Assembly: GCA_023443705.1 (NCBI GenBank) | Contig: JAEZTD010000044.1 | Coordinates: 1-7,566 of the forward strand | Source of the DNA: Bacillota bacterium | Lineage (GTDB): Bacteria > Bacillota > Clostridia > Christensenellales > Aristaeellaceae | Direction: 5' to 3' | Length of the DNA: 7,566 bases | Part shown: positions 1 to 4,707 of the stretch, piece after piece | How positions within the stretch are numbered: the stretch's first letter is position 1 | How the letters are laid out: every line of letters begins with the position of its first letter | Made by a program: the position numbers and the translations under genes | The notes under the pieces: generated by a model | What the model saw: only the letters and a program-made list of their open reading frames with translations | What the model was told of the DNA's origin: nothing | The model's database searches: none

Positions 1-16
1 TCGCTTTTTTGCCCAT
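1..16 (-). CDS. 5' end of an unidentified gene cut by the left edge
   Basis: Only five complete codons are inside the window, reading M-G-K-K-A on the minus strand from an ATG at 16-14. The start is supported by a strong Shine-Dalgarno GGAGGT at 29-24 with a 7-nt spacer, and by a consensus-like promoter upstream (87-116). A second ATG at 20-18, in another frame, lies only 3 nt from the same GGAGGT and is less likely. The protein cannot be identified from five residues. The call rests on regulatory signals rather than coding sequence, so it is tentative. Confidence 0.4.
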
Positions 17-42
17 GCATCCCACCTCCGTTTGCTTGTTTC

Positions 43-79
43 ATGCACTTATATGCGTTTTGATTATGCACTTATGCGC
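43..79. repeat. Two direct repeats ATGCACTTAT, operator-like
   Basis: The 10-mer ATGCACTTAT occurs at 43-52 and 66-75, a 23-nt period or about two helical turns. Each copy is followed by a GCG-containing tail (ATGCG at 53-57, GCGC at 76-79). The repeats lie just downstream of the predicted -10 box of the left-edge gene and overlap its expected transcription start. That position would suit a repressor operator, but no regulator is identified and the role is inference. Confidence 0.4.
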
Positions 80-86
80 ACAGTTT

Positions 87-116
87 ATTATGAAGCGTGG
101 CCTTGCGCGCTGTCAA
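87..116 (-). promoter_or_regulatory. Promoter of the left-edge gene
   Basis: On the minus strand the -35 TTGACA (116-111, perfect) is separated by 18 nt from the -10 CATAAT (92-87, one mismatch). Transcription would start near position 80 and run into the ATG at 16, giving a 5' UTR of about 64 nt that contains the ATGCACTTAT repeats. Confidence 0.6.
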
Positions 117-148
117 CCGGACGTTTCTTCCAACCCGCGGCACAGACA

Positions 149-187
149 AAAATCGCCCGCCGAAAACCCTGTGGATTTCCGGCGGGC
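149..187 (-). terminator. Rho-independent terminator downstream of the ABC-F gene
   Basis: GCCCGCCG at 155-162 pairs with CGGCGGGC at 180-187, and the stem is extended by A/T pairs after a one-base bulge. Read on the minus strand, the hairpin is followed by GATTTTTGT (a T-run, plus-strand A-run at 149-152). It lies about 95 nt beyond the ABC-F stop codon and would insulate the left-edge gene, which has its own promoter. Confidence 0.65.
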
Positions 188-205
188 ACAGTACACTGAC
201 AGCAA

Positions 206-231
206 CGAAAGCGCCGTCCCCGGCGCTTTCG
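206..231 (-). terminator. Perfect hairpin just past the ABC-F gene, possible first terminator
   Basis: An 11-bp perfect stem (CGAAAGCGCCG at 206-216 with its complement at 221-231) closes a 4-nt loop, 51 nt beyond the ABC-F stop codon. On the minus strand it is followed by TTGCTGT, a poor U-tract. Alone it would be a weak terminator or a 3'-end-stabilising hairpin; with the stronger hairpin at 149-187 it forms a tandem. Confidence 0.4.
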
Positions 232-281
232 GCCTTCGTCCGTTCAAGCGAACGAAATCGAAGCGCAATGTCTTGGTGGGT

Positions 282-872
282 TTATTTCCCGCTTCGCGAA
301 AGCTCGCGAAGCTGCGCGACCAGTTCGTCGTACTGACGGTTCAGTTCCTCGGGCCTGTCGCCCTTTTTGGGTTTTGAAAGGCGTGCCGCCAGCTGGGCCA
401 TGCGCATCGTAAGAATCATCCGGTCGGGCGCTGGCGCGGCGGGCGCTTCCCTTCTCGCGTTCCACTCGTCCAGCGTGCCCTCAAACGCCCCCAGCCGCCC
501 GTCTTCAAAGAAGATCAGCCGCGTCGCCACCTGCTGGGTGAAGCGCCGGTCGTGGCTGACGAAGAGCAGCGTGCCGCCGTAGTCCGCCAGCACGTCGCCC
601 AGCGCCTCCAGCGAAAAAACGTCCAGATGGTTCGTAGGCTCGTCGAGCACGAGAAAGTTGATGTCGGACGCCATGAGCCGCGTCAGCATCACCTTGACGC
701 GCTCGCCCCCGGACATCTTCCCCACGGGTTTGAAGACCGCGTCGCCCCGGATGCCCAGCCGCGCCAGCGCGGTGCGCACGGCGCTCTCCGGCTGGACGCT
801 TTGCCGCATCGCGTTTTCGAGGGCGCTTTTCGAATCGTCCAGCGTGCGCATGTCCTGGTCGAGGAAGCCCAC
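282..872 (-). CDS. ABC-F protein, C-terminal fragment as read (second ATPase domain)
   Basis: This open frame continues the ABC-F protein after the frameshift. It begins formally at a GTG (872), but homologous sequence extends upstream to about 1015, including a second Walker A at 953-927. Within the 196 residues after the GTG are signature MSGGE (53-57), Walker B FLVLDE with NHLD (73-84), switch SHD (106-108) and a Lys/Arg/Glu-rich C-terminal tail (~150-196) that could extend to the ribosome. No ribosome binding site precedes the GTG, and starting there would omit Walker A, so it is a remnant reading frame and not a separate gene. Confidence 0.65.
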   Translation of the reverse strand: MGFLDQDMRTLDDSKSALENAMRQSVQPESAVRTALARLGIRGDAVFKPVGKMSGGERVKVMLTRLMASDINFLVLDEPTNHLDVFSLEALGDVLADYGGTLLFVSHDRRFTQQVATRLIFFEDGRLGAFEGTLDEWNARREAPAAPAPDRMILTMRMAQLAARLSKPKKGDRPEELNRQYDELVAQLRELSRSGK

Positions 873-922
873 CCGGACGCCGGGGCTGACCGTGACGCCG
901 TCGCCCGCGAGAATCGCCCGGA

Positions 923-1909
923 TCAGCGTGGTCTTTCCGCAGCCGTTGGGGCCGAGGAGGGCGGTGCGCGAAAAGGTGGGGATTCTGAATTCGGCGTTTT
1001 TGAGCAGCGTCTTCTCCCGGCGCGAAGGGTCAGCCCCCGCGCCTCCGCCGCCACGCGGCTTGTGATCCCGGAAACGCCGATCTCCATTTTAACGTCCGGG
1101 TCCTCCCGGGGCCTTCGCTTCTCCGGCAGCTTTTCAAGCCTTGATTCCAGCGCCTTTCGCGCCTGATGGTGGGTCGCCTGCGTGGCCGAAACCGCCCGCT
1201 TGTGCAGCCGCGCCTCGCTGTTGCCCATCCTCGTCGGCAGGTGCGTCTGCGACGCCCTCTCCGCCATGCTCTGGGCGGACCTGCGAAGCCGCGCCTGCTC
1301 GGCTCGGTACTGCTCGTACTCAAACCGCTCAAAGGCGACGCGGTTTTCCCTCTCCGCGCGGTAAGTGGAATAGTTGCCGGGGTAGAGCGTGAGCTTTCCG
1401 TCCTGAAGCTCGGCGATCACCGTCACCACATCGTCGAGAAGCGCCCGATCGTGGCTGACGAGGAGCAGCGCGCCCTCGTACCGCCTGAGCGCGTTTGTCA
1501 AAAGCGCCACCCCGTCCGAATCGAGGTCGCTGGTGGGTTCGTCCGCCATCAGGACGCGTCCGCCCACCGAAAGCGCGGCGGCGATGCGGCGGCGGGTCTC
1601 CTCGCCGCCCGACAGGTTTTCTCCTTCCTCCGGCGCGCGAAACCGGCTCTTCATTTCCGGCGTGGCCGTTTCCACCGCGCCCCGGCGGTCCTGCCGGATC
1701 AGCGCCACGGGGGCGTACCGCTTGATCTGCCCGACGTCCGGCGCCATGAGCCCCGCCAATACGCGGATCAAGGTCGTCTTGCCCGCGCCGTTTTCGCCCA
1801 CGAGGCCGACCCTGTCGCCATCCCTGAGCTCAAACCGTTCCACATCGAGAATTGTCCTCGGGCCGAAGGCGACCTTGATCCCCTCGGCGGCCAGCAATAA
1901 TTTCGCCAT
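923..1909 (-). CDS. ABC-F protein, N-terminal fragment as read (first ATPase domain and linker)
   Basis: As the sequence stands, translation from the ATG at 1909 gives 298 residues of genuine ABC-F sequence, ending at RGLTLRAG. About 30 out-of-frame residues (starting RRRCSKT) follow before a TGA at 925-923. The fragment keeps one complete nucleotide-binding domain plus the linker but lacks domain 2. ABC-F function needs both domains, so the fragment alone is unlikely to protect ribosomes. A longer reading with the ATG at 1948 is possible, but that ATG has no good ribosome binding site and its added codons are the terminator hairpin. Confidence 0.7.
   Translation of the reverse strand: MAKLLLAAEGIKVAFGPRTILDVERFELRDGDRVGLVGENGAGKTTLIRVLAGLMAPDVGQIKRYAPVALIRQDRRGAVETATPEMKSRFRAPEEGENLSGGEETRRRIAAALSVGGRVLMADEPTSDLDSDGVALLTNALRRYEGALLLVSHDRALLDDVVTVIAELQDGKLTLYPGNYSTYRAERENRVAFERFEYEQYRAEQARLRRSAQSMAERASQTHLPTRMGNSEARLHKRAVSATQATHHQARKALESRLEKLPEKRRPREDPDVKMEIGVSGITSRVAAEARGLTLRAGRRRCSKTPNSESPPFRAPPSSAPTAAERPR
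1016..1018 (-). other. Frameshift site in the ABC-F gene
   Basis: The minus strand reads GCC GGG AGA AGA CGC. Adding one G to the GGG run gives GCC GGG GAG AAG ACG CTG CTC, that is A-G-E-K-T-L-L, which leads directly into the second ATPase domain. A one-base loss in a homopolymer is typical of a sequencing error or a slippage mutation. Confidence 0.75.
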
Positions 1910-1911
1910 AC

Positions 1912-1943
1912 AAAAAACCCTCCCGGCATGCCGCCGGAAGGGT
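1912..1943 (-). terminator. Leader terminator (attenuator) immediately before the ABC-F start codon
   Basis: On the minus strand ACCCTTCCGGC (1943-1933) pairs with GCCGGGAGGGT (1927-1917) as an 11-bp stem with one G-T wobble and a 5-nt loop. Six Ts follow (1917-1912), 2 nt before the ATG at 1909. It is upstream of the gene it would terminate, so it works as an attenuator. Its 3' arm contains the gene's Shine-Dalgarno GGGAGGG (1924-1918), so a folded hairpin would also block translation of any read-through transcript. Confidence 0.75.
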
Positions 1944-1992
1944 CGCAAAAAAGGGCGCGATCACAAAATCAGCCCGCGACGCTTCCGGCAGC
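1930..1992 (-). promoter_or_regulatory. Antiterminator helix competing with the leader terminator
   Basis: GCCGGAAGCGTCGC (1989-1976) is complementary to GCGACCCTTCCGGC (1946-1933) at 13 of 14 positions; the C1981-C1941 pair is the mismatch. Three further pairs (1992-1990 with 1932-1930) extend the helix. The downstream arm is the 5' arm of the terminator, so the two structures exclude each other. The antiterminator is the longer helix. Confidence 0.65.
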
Positions 1993-2010
1993 GCAAATGA
2001 ACGCCCGCAT
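1969..2010 (-). CDS. Candidate 13-aa leader peptide upstream of the ABC-F gene
   Basis: ATG at 2010-2008 opens a short frame reading MRAFICAAGSVAG and ending TGA at 1971-1969. A weak Shine-Dalgarno AGGA (2023-2020) lies 9 nt upstream. The ATG is the 3-nt loop of a 7-bp hairpin (2017-2001). The last codons coincide with the 5' arm of the antiterminator (1989-1976). A ribosome that completes translation would cover that arm and favour termination. A ribosome stalled by drug near the start would leave it free and favour read-through. Coding status is inferred from position alone. Confidence 0.4.
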   Translation of the reverse strand: MRAFICAAGSVAG

Positions 2011-2033
2011 CGGGCGCAATCCTGCTGTCGAAA

Positions 2034-2051
2034 TCAGCCGCGAATCTTCAT
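2034..2051 (-). CDS. Candidate 5-aa leader peptide (MKIRG)
   Basis: ATG AAG ATT CGC GGC TGA at 2051-2034 lies 12 nt downstream of a good purine-rich stretch AGGAAGG (2070-2064). The spacing is longer than ideal. The start lies in a small hairpin (CGAAT at 2054-2050 with ATTCG at 2045-2041). It is an alternative or additional sensor frame in the leader, weakly supported. Confidence 0.3.
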   Translation of the reverse strand: MKIRG

Positions 2052-2087
2052 TCGATCGAGGTACCTTCCTTTCCTGAAATCAAGCGC

Positions 2088-2116
2088 ATCATAGCACGAA
2101 CCCCGCCGGTTGTCAA
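2088..2116 (-). promoter_or_regulatory. Promoter of the ABC-F gene and its leader
   Basis: Minus-strand -35 TTGACA (2116-2111, perfect), 17-nt spacer, -10 TATGAT (2093-2088, one mismatch). The expected start near 2081 gives a leader of about 172 nt before the ABC-F ATG. The -35 sits between two CCGG tetranucleotides (2105-2120). The promoter lies directly after the stop codon of the upstream transporter gene. Confidence 0.75.
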
Positions 2117-2131
2117 GCCGGGCACTGCGGC

Positions 2132-3304
2132 TCAGGGCGCGTATTCGCTGTCAACCTGTACGATGAGCTGGCAGCCGGGCTGAGCCGCCTTCGCCGCCTC
2201 CTCGATCTTTTGAAGCGCCGACACCCGCTCGGCCTCCGGCATCTCGCCGGGCACCGCCAGGTCGAAGATCAGCCTGGGGCCGCCGTCCTCCTCCACGGTG
2301 CGGAAGTCGTGCATCGTGAAGCGCGGGTTGACCTCCGTAATGATCTCGGCCACCTGCGCGCGCAGCGCGTTGGTGCGGTCGCAGTCCATGGGCAGCGGGT
2401 CCATGTGGATGACCACCGGCACGCCCAGATCTTTCAGGATGCGCCGCTCGGCGGCGTCGATGGATTCGTGGATCTTCAGCATGTCCGCGGAGGCGTCCAC
2501 CTCGGCGTGTACCGACGCCATGCGCCGCCCCGGCCCGTAGTCGTGGACGATCAGGTCGTGCACACCGGCGATGCCCTCGCCCGAGAGCACCTCCTGCGCG
2601 ATCTTTTTCATAAGTTCCGGGTCCGGACGCCCGCCGAGGAGCAGCGTGACCACCTCCCGGGCGATCTTGACGCCGCCGTAGAAGATGAAGAGCGATACGA
2701 TAATGCCCGCGGGCGCGTCCACATTCCAGCCGTAGCGGGTGGCAAAAAACGCGCTCGCCACGATCATCGACGTGACGACGACGTCGTTTATGCTGTCGGA
2801 GGCCGCGGCCATCAGCACGCTGGAATCGATCCGCCTGCCCAGCGTCCGGTTGTAGGCGAACATGCCCAGCTTGACGAGGATCGACGCGCCCAGCACGAGG
2901 AGCATGGGCGTAGAGACCTCGATTGTCTCCGGCGCGACCAGCTTTTTGACCGACTCCTTCAAAAGCTCGGCGGCCACCAGAAAGATCATCATCGCCACGA
3001 CCAGCGCGCTGACGTATTCGGCGCGGCCGTGGCCGAAGGGGTGCTCCCGGTCCGGTTTCCGGGCGGCGACGCGCATGCCGATCAACGAAACCAGCGAGGA
3101 GCCGGTGTCGGAAATGTTGTTGAACGCGTCCGACAGGATGGCCACCGAACCGGACAAAAGCCCGATGGCGAGCTTTGCGGCAAACAGCGTTAAATTCAGC
3201 GCAATGCCGGCGGCCCCGGCCAGCATGCCGGCGCGGGAACGGGCGGCTTCGTTCTTCGGGTCGTCATACCCCGGCGCAAGCCGCTTCATGATAAAATCGA
3301 TCAA
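2132..3304 (-). CDS. Cation diffusion facilitator (CDF) family metal exporter, probably manganese
   Basis: This is an inner-membrane divalent-metal/proton antiporter of about 390 aa. The N-terminal membrane part (~26-225) shows hydrophobic segments and the family motif HPFGHGRAE (~89-97). The transport-site pairs are N62xxxD66 (in LSDAFNNISD) and D170xxxD174 (in SDSIND). Zinc exporters usually carry His at the first position of one or both pairs; Asn/Asp here suggests Mn or another hard metal. The cytosolic part (~228-390) looks like two successive ferredoxin-like C-terminal domains. Translation probably starts at TTG 3304, with Shine-Dalgarno GGAGGAGG (3320-3313) 8 nt upstream, giving MIDFIMKRL. 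TTG 3322 is also possible, but its Shine-Dalgarno (3333-3329) abuts the predicted -10 box and would probably not be transcribed. Stop TGA at 2134-2132. It is divergent from metY. Confidence 0.85.
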   Translation of the reverse strand: MIDFIMKRLAPGYDDPKNEAARSRAGMLAGAAGIALNLTLFAAKLAIGLLSGSVAILSDAFNNISDTGSSLVSLIGMRVAARKPDREHPFGHGRAEYVSALVVAMMIFLVAAELLKESVKKLVAPETIEVSTPMLLVLGASILVKLGMFAYNRTLGRRIDSSVLMAAASDSINDVVVTSMIVASAFFATRYGWNVDAPAGIIVSLFIFYGGVKIAREVVTLLLGGRPDPELMKKIAQEVLSGEGIAGVHDLIVHDYGPGRRMASVHAEVDASADMLKIHESIDAAERRILKDLGVPVVIHMDPLPMDCDRTNALRAQVAEIITEVNPRFTMHDFRTVEEDGGPRLIFDLAVPGEMPEAERVSALQKIEEAAKAAQPGCQLIVQVDSEYAP

Positions 3305-3334
3305 ACAGGCCGCCTCCTCCAAACATGTCTCCTA

Positions 3335-3363
3335 AAGATAAGGCTTCCCGGCCGCGTTGTCAA
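3335..3363 (-). promoter_or_regulatory. Promoter of the CDF exporter gene
   Basis: Minus-strand -35 TTGACA (3363-3358, perfect), 17-nt spacer, -10 TATCTT (3340-3335, two mismatches). Transcription would begin near 3328, which keeps the GGAGGAGG site at 3320-3313 in the message and excludes the one at 3333-3329. Its -35 shares five bases with that of the opposite-facing metY promoter. Confidence 0.6.
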
Positions 3364-3385
3364 GCGCGCGCCATTTTGGTATAAT
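3357..3385 (+). promoter_or_regulatory. Promoter of the metY operon
   Basis: -35 TTGTCA (3357-3362, one mismatch), 17-nt spacer, perfect -10 TATAAT (3380-3385) preceded by the extended -10 motif TGG (3377-3379). The start of transcription is expected near 3392, leaving a leader of about 26 nt, too short for a SAM riboswitch or T-box. Any methionine-dependent control must act at the DNA level or elsewhere. Confidence 0.8.
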
Positions 3386-3417
3386 GCCGGTAACGCGCCA
3401 CGAAAGGGGAGCCCCGT

Positions 3418-4704
3418 ATGTCGCTGAAAAACCCAGGCTTTGACACGCTGCAGGCCCACGCCGGACAGACGCCCGATCCCGCTACCAAGTCCCGAGCGGT
3501 GCCGATCTACATGACCACTTCCTACACCTTCGACAGCGTTCAGGACGCGGCGGCGGTGTTCGCGCTGGAAAAAGAGGGCAACATCTACACCCGCATCATG
3601 AACCCTACCACCGACGTACTGGAGAAGCGGCTGGCGGCACTGGAGGGCGGCGTGGCGGGGCTGGCGTTTGCCTCCGGCATGGCGGCGATTTCGGCGGCGA
3701 TCCTGAATGTGGCGGCGGCGGGCGACGAGATCATCTCCGCCCAGTCGCTCTACGGCGGCACCTACACGCTCTTTTCGCGGCGGTTCCCGGAGCGCTACGG
3801 CGTCAAGGTGCGGCTGTTTGACGTGGAGGACATCGTCGGCATGGAGGCCGCCATCAACGAAAAGACCCGCGCGGTCTACTTTGAAACCATCGGAAACCCG
3901 GGCATGAACATCCCGGACATCCGCGCGCTCTGCGACATGGCCCACCGGAACGGCCTTCCGGTGATCGTGGACAACACCTTCGCGTCGCCCTACCTGATCC
4001 GCCTAAAGGACTTCGGCGTGGACGTGGCGGTGCATTCGCTGACCAAGTACGTGGGCGGCCACGGCGCGGCCATCGGCGGCGCGATTGTGGACTTGGGTAC
4101 CTTTCCGTGGAAGGACAACCCACGCTTTACAGACTTCAACCGCCCGGACGAGAGCTACCACGGCATCGTCTACGCGGATCTTCCCGCCCCCTTCGCCACC
4201 AAGGCGCGGGTGCAGGGCCTCCGGGACGTGGGCGCGTGCCTCAGTCCCTTCAACGCGTTTCTCTTTCTCCTGGGGCTTGAGACGCTTTCCCTCCGGGTCG
4301 AGCGCCATTGCCGGAACGCCGAAAAAATCGCCGCGTTTCTGTCGAGCCACCCGCGGGTAGGCTGGGTCAACTACCCCGGCCTCCCCGGCGACAAATACCA
4401 CGCTCGCAAGGCCGAATACCTGCCAAAGGGCGCGGGCAGCATCCTGACCTTCGGCATCCGGGGCGGCTACGACGCGGGCGTCAGGTTCATCGAGGCGCTG
4501 ACCATCTTCAGCCACCTGGCCAACGTCGCGGACGCAAAGTCGCTCATCATCCACCCGGCCTCCACCACCCACGGCCAGCTGGACGAGGCGGAGCTGATCG
4601 CCGCGGGCGTGCCGGCGGACATGATCCGCGTTTCGGTGGGCCTCGAGGACGCGGACGACCTGATCGAGGACCTTGATCAGGCGCTTCGCGCTTCGGAGGG
4701 TTAG
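3418..4704 (+). CDS. metY: O-acetylhomoserine sulfhydrylase (O-acetylhomoserine aminocarboxypropyltransferase)
   Basis: This is a cytosolic PLP enzyme that makes homocysteine from O-acetylhomoserine and sulfide, the direct-sulfhydrylation route to methionine. At 428 aa it has the usual MetY length. Visible Cys/Met-metabolism family features: YTR (57-59) in NIYTRIMNPT for neighbouring-subunit phosphate binding, FASGMAA (84-90), LYGGT (111-115), the PLP-ring Asp in VDNTF (D185), the Schiff-base lysine K210 in HSLTKYVGGHG, and the C-terminal HPASTTH followed by RVSVGLED. The insert around 228-250 (FPWKDNPRF...) fits MetY better than the shorter cystathionine gamma-synthases (~380-400 aa). The start ATG has Shine-Dalgarno AGGGGAG (3405-3411) with 6-nt spacing. 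It is the first gene of a two-gene operon; the next gene starts 3 nt after its TAG. Confidence 0.92.
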   Translation: MSLKNPGFDTLQAHAGQTPDPATKSRAVPIYMTTSYTFDSVQDAAAVFALEKEGNIYTRIMNPTTDVLEKRLAALEGGVAGLAFASGMAAISAAILNVAAAGDEIISAQSLYGGTYTLFSRRFPERYGVKVRLFDVEDIVGMEAAINEKTRAVYFETIGNPGMNIPDIRALCDMAHRNGLPVIVDNTFASPYLIRLKDFGVDVAVHSLTKYVGGHGAAIGGAIVDLGTFPWKDNPRFTDFNRPDESYHGIVYADLPAPFATKARVQGLRDVGACLSPFNAFLFLLGLETLSLRVERHCRNAEKIAAFLSSHPRVGWVNYPGLPGDKYHARKAEYLPKGAGSILTFGIRGGYDAGVRFIEALTIFSHLANVADAKSLIIHPASTTHGQLDEAELIAAGVPADMIRVSVGLEDADDLIEDLDQALRASEG

Positions 4705-4707
4705 CCG

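Larger units (their letters stand above)
282..1909 (-). pseudogene. ABC-F ATPase of ribosome-protection type, interrupted by a one-base frameshift
   Basis: The gene encodes a soluble tandem-ABC protein with no membrane segments, of the ABC-F class that binds the ribosomal E site and displaces antibiotics acting at the peptidyl-transferase centre. With one base restored it would be about 542 aa, normal for the class. Domain 1 has Walker A GENGAGKTT (38-46), signature LSGGE (99-103), Walker B ending in ADEPTSDLD and switch SHD (152-154). A charged inter-domain linker (~185-275) contains RMGNSEARLHK, which I associate with Vga/VmlR/CplR-like resistance proteins. Domain 2 has Walker A GPNGCGKTT (restored frame, 953-927), signature MSGGE, LDEPTNHLD and SHD. 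The start at 1909 has Shine-Dalgarno GGGAGGG (1924-1918) with 8-nt spacing. The frame breaks at the CCC run 1016-1018, where one extra C on the plus strand would restore it. This may be a real mutation or a sequencing error. All other motifs are intact. Target drug unknown. Confidence 0.85.

Noticed and set aside
1011..1025. Programmed ribosomal frameshifting as explanation of the split ABC-F gene
   Set aside because: The site GCC GGG AGA lacks a classical slippery heptamer, and ABC-F genes are not known to me to use recoding. Mutation or sequencing error is simpler.
552..1900. Plus-strand open frames opposite the ABC-F gene
   Set aside because: They are mirror frames of the ATPase gene, with biased composition and no recognisable domain.
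2210..3193. Long plus-strand open frame (327 codons) opposite the CDF exporter
   Set aside because: Translation is low-complexity His/Arg/Asp-rich and has no ribosome binding site; the minus-strand frame has unmistakable CDF motifs.
3386..3417. SAM riboswitch or T-box before metY
   Set aside because: The predicted leader is only about 26 nt, too short for either element.
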